A stretch of DNA of 9,777 nucleotides from contig JAQUEZ010000224.1 in assembly GCA_028684915.1 (NCBI GenBank), positions 1 through 9,777 of the forward strand. The letters are read 5' to 3'. Source of the DNA: Desulfobulbus sp. Lineage in GTDB: Bacteria > Desulfobacterota > Desulfobulbia > Desulfobulbales > Desulfobulbaceae. The translations under genes and the position numbers were made by a program. Positions 6,913 through 9,777 of this stretch are shown here, piece after piece. The notes below the pieces were generated by a model, which did no database searches, was not told the origin of the DNA, and worked only from the letters and a program-made list of their open reading frames with translations. Position 1 is the stretch's first letter. Each line of letters starts with the position of its first letter.

Positions 6913-8037
6913 TTAATATGCATTGCAATGTGTTAGCAGAGTAGCGTATATCACGCTGTATTCAGCCGCCATGCGATGATTGGAATAGTTATTCAAGACA
7001 AGCTTGTAAGCACTTTCCACTAATGTCCTCCGTAATGCCGGATTAATAAATATCGTCATTATGGAATCTGCCAGTTTTGCTGCCTCTGTCTGAGGGTACA
7101 GTAAACCGGTTTTATTATGTTTAACGAGTTCACGGGTGCCAGGAATATCAGAAGCAACGACGGGAACCATCGCCGCCATGGCCTCCATGACACAGCGTGG
7201 AATGCCTTCAAGCAAAGATGGAAGAACGAAAACGTCCATTGATTTCAAGATGGATATCGCATCGTTCCGATAGCCAAAAAATTCTACTCGATCGTTGATA
7301 GCCAGTTCTTGCGCCAGTGCAACCAATTTATTTTTTTCAGGACCATCTCCAACAATAACCAATTGAACATTGATATTTTTTTGGGTTAATGTTTTTACTG
7401 CATGAAGTAATGTTGGTATATTTTTTCGTTGTATCAATTGGCCAATGTATCCAATGCAAAAAACATCTGAAAATGCATTTTGCGCTCTTGATTGTTTTTC
7501 AACTTCATCGATATCAACACCATTAAGGATTAATTTCAATTTAGCAATTGGAGTAAACTTTTTGATGCTTTCGAGTAAATCGCCCGACAGCGGACAAACA
7601 TAATCCATGAAACGAAAGGTAAAACGGTCAAGAGCTTCATAGAACATAAGTTTCTTGTCGGTCTCTTTGCTCCACCCATGAGGCGTTGTAATAATTTTAC
7701 ATCCTGAAATCCTGGCAGAGATCAATCCAATAAGGTCCGATTTGTAACCATGGCTATGGACAATATCGACTTTATTGTGTTTCAACCAGTTCGCAAAACG
7801 CACAGTCGCAAGCGGGTTGAACGTTCCCCCCGTATAAAAATCCAAAGCGTTCAAATCGTATTCCTGAGCACCGGCAACGACAGCACTCTCCTGCCCAGCC
7901 TCGTCGGAAAAATTCACCAAGGTTGAAGAGAATTTATAGGGATCCATTGCTTTCATTAGCGCAAAAATCCATTTTTCCGCACCATATAACCCTGAGCTTG
8001 CAATGAGGTGGACTATATGAGGAAGGCGTCTATTCAC
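6913..8037 (-). CDS. GT4 family glycosyltransferase
   Basis: This 374-residue GT-B transferase is complete. The N-terminal domain shows HIVHLIASSGLYGAEKW (7-23), typical of GT4 enzymes with a glycine loop for the acceptor, then DIVHSHGYKSDLIG (91-104) and TPHGW (118-122). The donor domain has LNGVDID (171-177), GYIGQLIQRKNIPTLL (196-211), VGDGPE (229-234) and the EX7E motif LLEGIPRCVMEAM (Glu277 and Glu285), ending in the usual SDIPGTRELV and TGLLYP. The start is GTG at 8037, supported by the very strong ribosome site at 8041-8049. It is the upstream partner of the secreted protein gene at 5561-6898, separated by 14 bases. Composition is clearly less AT-rich than the + strand glycosyltransferases, so it may have a different origin. 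Substrate unknown. Confidence 0.9.
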   Translation of the reverse strand: MNRRLPHIVHLIASSGLYGAEKWIFALMKAMDPYKFSSTLVNFSDEAGQESAVVAGAQEYDLNALDFYTGGTFNPLATVRFANWLKHNKVDIVHSHGYKSDLIGLISARISGCKIITTPHGWSKETDKKLMFYEALDRFTFRFMDYVCPLSGDLLESIKKFTPIAKLKLILNGVDIDEVEKQSRAQNAFSDVFCIGYIGQLIQRKNIPTLLHAVKTLTQKNINVQLVIVGDGPEKNKLVALAQELAINDRVEFFGYRNDAISILKSMDVFVLPSLLEGIPRCVMEAMAAMVPVVASDIPGTRELVKHNKTGLLYPQTEAAKLADSIMTIFINPALRRTLVESAYKLVLNNYSNHRMAAEYSVIYATLLTHCNAY

Positions 8038-8040
8038 GTG

Positions 8041-8049
8041 ACCTCCTTT
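8041..8049 (-). promoter_or_regulatory. Strong Shine-Dalgarno AAAGGAGGT that fixes a GTG start
   Basis: On the - strand AAAGGAGGT lies three bases (CAC) before the GTG at 8037. This nearly complete anti-16S match supports GTG as the start codon. It contrasts with the weak or absent ribosome sites of the first two + strand genes. Confidence 0.75.
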
Positions 8050-8135
8050 CCTCTGTACGCCGTAGAGGGTTGAAGCAATTATGTGTCATTTAACCCGTAA
8101 CCTAGTATCGAACTAATTTTGCTATTGAAAAATCC

Positions 8136-8975
8136 TTAATGCCCATGGACGTCGATTTCCGCCATTGATGTCCATGCGTTATTGTTGCATTCCCTTGTTG
8201 CCCGAAACCGAATATATCTACCTGTTTTACTAGTAAATGCAGCCTCTTTTTGTGTGCTGTCATTAACAAAAGTTCCGGTTATTACTGGCGCGCCCCAGTT
8301 GTTCGTATCCGTGCTCACATAAAATTCGTAATCGCATACTGTTCCATTGGTACCTGTTTGTCGCGGCAAGTATCTCAATTTATCTAGAGCGTATGTGCTC
8401 TTCAGATCTATTTGAATTTCGTGGGGTGGCGGGGGGGCCGTAGTTCCATACCATGATGTGTGCCAGATCGTAGCAGGATTATTATCGAAAGCGTTGATAG
8501 CCGCAGCGTTTTCACCGGTTGTTTCTTGGCTGTCCGCATAAACGAGCGCCCATGTATTCTTGCCGAGAGTTTCGCCTAGCCACTTAGGTTCTGAGTTGGC
8601 GATGGTTTGTTGCACCATTGCTACCCCATTTTTATCATCGACAACCGTTAAAGTGACTGGTGCTGTTACGAGCGAACTGTATTGGTGGTTAACTGATACT
8701 CCCTCACTTGAGCTTCCATCACCAAAATCCCAAGTATATTTGGTAATTGCCCCGTCTGAATCGTATGAGCCGCCGGCATTGAACGTAACAATGTCGCCAT
8801 TTATCGAGTGGGTGAAGGTGGCCACCGGCGGTTTGTTGGCCGCCTGGGCATCGGTGATGGTGACACCTTTGAGGCTGCCGGTAAAGTCGGCGGCGAATGC
8901 CGGGGGCAGGAAGGCCAGGGAGAGGAGGCCGGTGAGGGCTGTTGTATGGAGTGCGTGGGTTGCGGTTGTTTTCAT
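8136..8975 (-). CDS. Secreted PKD plus discoidin-like (F5/8 type C) protein
   Basis: With the start at 8975 the product is 279 residues. A signal peptide comes first (MKTTATHALH, then a hydrophobic core, with cleavage after about PAFA, residue 28). A PKD domain spans about 49-125, with SYDSDGAITKYTWDFGDG at 70-87 and a closing LTVVDDKNG. An F5/8 type C domain spans about 139-278, with NAFDNNPATIWHTSW (161-175), HEIQIDL (185-191), the YLPRQ motif (202-206), DYEFYVS (215-221) and GRYIRFRA (252-259). PKD domains are extracellular spacers and discoidin-like domains usually bind glycans. GGAG at 8983-8986 sits seven bases before ATG 8975. A frame-compatible ATG at 9092 would put 39 residues, partly encoded by a palindromic repeat, ahead of the signal peptide, so it is disfavoured. 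No anchor or PEP-CTERM tail is seen, so the protein is probably released or held by sugar binding. The glycan target is unknown. Confidence 0.85.
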   Translation of the reverse strand: MKTTATHALHTTALTGLLSLAFLPPAFAADFTGSLKGVTITDAQAANKPPVATFTHSINGDIVTFNAGGSYDSDGAITKYTWDFGDGSSSEGVSVNHQYSSLVTAPVTLTVVDDKNGVAMVQQTIANSEPKWLGETLGKNTWALVYADSQETTGENAAAINAFDNNPATIWHTSWYGTTAPPPPHEIQIDLKSTYALDKLRYLPRQTGTNGTVCDYEFYVSTDTNNWGAPVITGTFVNDSTQKEAAFTSKTGRYIRFRATRECNNNAWTSMAEIDVHGH

Positions 8976-9026
8976 TGGTGGTCTCCAGATGGGCTTATAA
9001 GTGCATTTTGGTGTGTTGGGTTGAGG

Positions 9027-9046
9027 TTGCGATGCTGCGCTCGCAA
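9027..9046. repeat. REP-like palindrome TTGCGA...TCGCAA
   Basis: TTGCGA and TCGCAA form a 6-base inverted repeat around an 8-base centre in the spacer between two secreted-protein genes. On the - strand it reads within GTCATTGCGAGCGCAGCAT. That resembles the GTCATTGCGAG-type dispersed repeat familiar from intergenic regions of many Gram-negative genomes. There is no T-run after it in the direction of transcription, so it is more likely a dispersed repeat or mRNA stabiliser than an intrinsic terminator. Confidence 0.55.
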
Positions 9047-9088
9047 TGACGGGCGCTGCGTTTGCGATGATATTGTTGGTGTGTTGGT

Positions 9089-9777
9089 TCATGGTGTGTA
9101 GGTGATACTGTTTGAAAGTGTGCTGGTGCTGTCGTTTTTTTCCATTGCCCGGATGGTGAAGGCGGTTGGGCCGGTGGGTTCGGTTGTTTCGCAGCTCAGC
9201 TGTCTTGCAGTGGCGGAGTCGCTGGTGCAGATGGGGTCGCCGTTGCCCAGAATTTGGAAGCCGGTGATAGTAGCTTCAAGAGCTGCGTCGAAGTCCCAGG
9301 TGAAGGTGGCGAGCACCTTTTCTTCCGGCTGGTTGAGAGAAAGGTAGCCGATGATTTCTGCGTTGTGGGTTATGTTTGTGGACTTGGACGTCTCCTCTTC
9401 TGCTTTCACCTGGAAGCCGGTTGCGGCAACTTGCTGCATCCTTAATGCCGTTGGATCAGTATCGGCGGTGGTTTGCATGTCGGCCAGCAGCAGGGGGGGC
9501 TGCGGAGCTGCAGTCTGGAAGGCGGCGGTGTACCAGGCGTGGGTGACCGCATTGGCAGTCCTGGCGACTTCGAACTGGATTGAACCAATGGTTCCCGATC
9601 CGGGTTCCCAGGCGATGTAATTGACCGTTTCGTTGACATGGGTGTTCTTGTTGAGCTCCTGCTCCCTGAAGTAGTAGGCAAAGCCGGAGGTGGTCACGTT
9701 CTTGATGCGGCCGCTGATGGTGTCCGCCTCATTGGCCGAGGCTATGGTGGTCAGGATGACAGGCGCTTTGGTGAACG
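9089..9777 (-). CDS. Surface/secreted protein with tandem H-type-lectin-like modules (5' partial)
   Basis: The frame stays open to the right edge, so the visible 228 residues are the C-terminal part of a larger protein; a GTG at 9697 is internal. Numbering from the edge, residues 1-86 and about 92-150 are two copies of one module. Each has an opening of Pro plus hydrophobic residues, then Arg, a GF pair (GFAYYFREQE at 31-40; GFQVKAEEE at 120-128), an acidic patch, an H-x-x-E pair (HVNET, HNAEI) and a Tyr-centred strand (YIAWEPG, YLSLNQ). This layout resembles the H-type lectin fold, which binds sugars such as GalNAc in known members. Residues 151-228 look fibronectin/Ig-like, with two Cys (183, 195) that could pair. 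No anchoring signal is visible at the C-terminus. The GC-rich composition matches the flanks, not the polysaccharide genes. The next gene downstream also encodes a secreted, sugar-binding-type protein. Module identity is by motif only. Confidence 0.65.
   Translation of the reverse strand, partial: FTKAPVILTTIASANEADTISGRIKNVTTSGFAYYFREQELNKNTHVNETVNYIAWEPGSGTIGSIQFEVARTANAVTHAWYTAAFQTAAPQPPLLLADMQTTADTDPTALRMQQVAATGFQVKAEEETSKSTNITHNAEIIGYLSLNQPEEKVLATFTWDFDAALEATITGFQILGNGDPICTSDSATARQLSCETTEPTGPTAFTIRAMEKNDSTSTLSNSITYTP

Noticed and set aside
8050..8068. Inverted repeat CCTCT...AGAGG just upstream of the strong ribosome site of the - strand GT4 gene
   Set aside because: The - strand RNA stem has only five pairs and a nine-base loop, with no T-run. 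It is too weak to call a terminator or thermosensor.
8560..9101. Open frames on the + strand opposite the PKD/discoidin gene and its leader
   Set aside because: They are antisense to a gene with a signal peptide and two recognisable domains, and their composition is typical of antisense shadows.
8431..9499. G7 runs at 8431-8437 and 9493-9499 as possible phase-variation tracts
   Set aside because: They are only seven bases long, encode Pro-rich linkers and are not clustered. The signal is weaker than the A8 cluster.
9102..9620. Open frames on the + strand opposite the lectin-like partial gene
   Set aside because: The - strand frame has repeated modules and stays open to the window edge; the + strand frames are short and show no motif.
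1..9777. Search for CRISPR arrays, tRNA/rRNA genes, toxin-antitoxin pairs, prophage or defence genes
   Set aside because: No regularly spaced repeats, cloverleaf sequence, or recognisable defence or phage protein motifs were seen on either strand.

Overview
The window looks like accessory DNA from a Gram-negative bacterium, probably a proteobacterium. The evidence is an IS5-type transposase remnant, an O-antigen polymerase/ligase-type membrane protein, several glycosyltransferases, and Sec-type signal peptides on the exported proteins. The genus cannot be named from the sequence. Most of the window is a surface or extracellular polysaccharide locus next to genes for exported, probably carbohydrate-binding proteins.

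Layout. (1) Positions 1-690 are GC-rich and hold a flank of unknown origin followed by a 5'-truncated, catalytically damaged IS5-family transposase. (2) Positions 691-872 are a sharply AT-rich leader with two hairpins and no gene. (3) Positions 873-5505 (+) are four AT-rich genes: a multi-spanning Wzy/WaaL-type protein, a GT2 glycosyltransferase starting at TTG, and two GT4 glycosyltransferases that overlap by 4 bp. (4) Positions 5506-5560 are a very AT-rich convergent spacer. (5) Positions 5561-8037 (-) are a third GT4 glycosyltransferase followed, 14 bases downstream, by an uncharacterised secreted protein of about 445 residues. (6) Positions 8136-9777 (-) are a secreted PKD plus discoidin-like (F5/8 type C) protein and, upstream of it, the C-terminal part of a larger protein. 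That partial protein has two tandem H-type-lectin-like modules and a fibronectin-like end, and it runs off the right edge.

How the genes may work together (inference). The + strand genes would build a repeat unit by sequential sugar transfer on the cytoplasmic face, and the membrane protein would polymerise or ligate it outside the inner membrane. The - strand GT4 adds another transferase. The exported proteins have folds that commonly bind sugars, so they could be matrix or adhesin partners of the polysaccharide. No flippase, initiating transferase, nucleotide-sugar synthesis gene or exosortase is in the window, so the locus must extend beyond it or depend on genes elsewhere.

Base composition rises from very AT-rich near 700-3100 through intermediate values at 5560-8040 to GC-rich past 9000. 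This suggests the polysaccharide block was acquired in pieces, with the IS remnant marking one edge. No RNA genes, CRISPR arrays, phage genes or defence genes were recognised.
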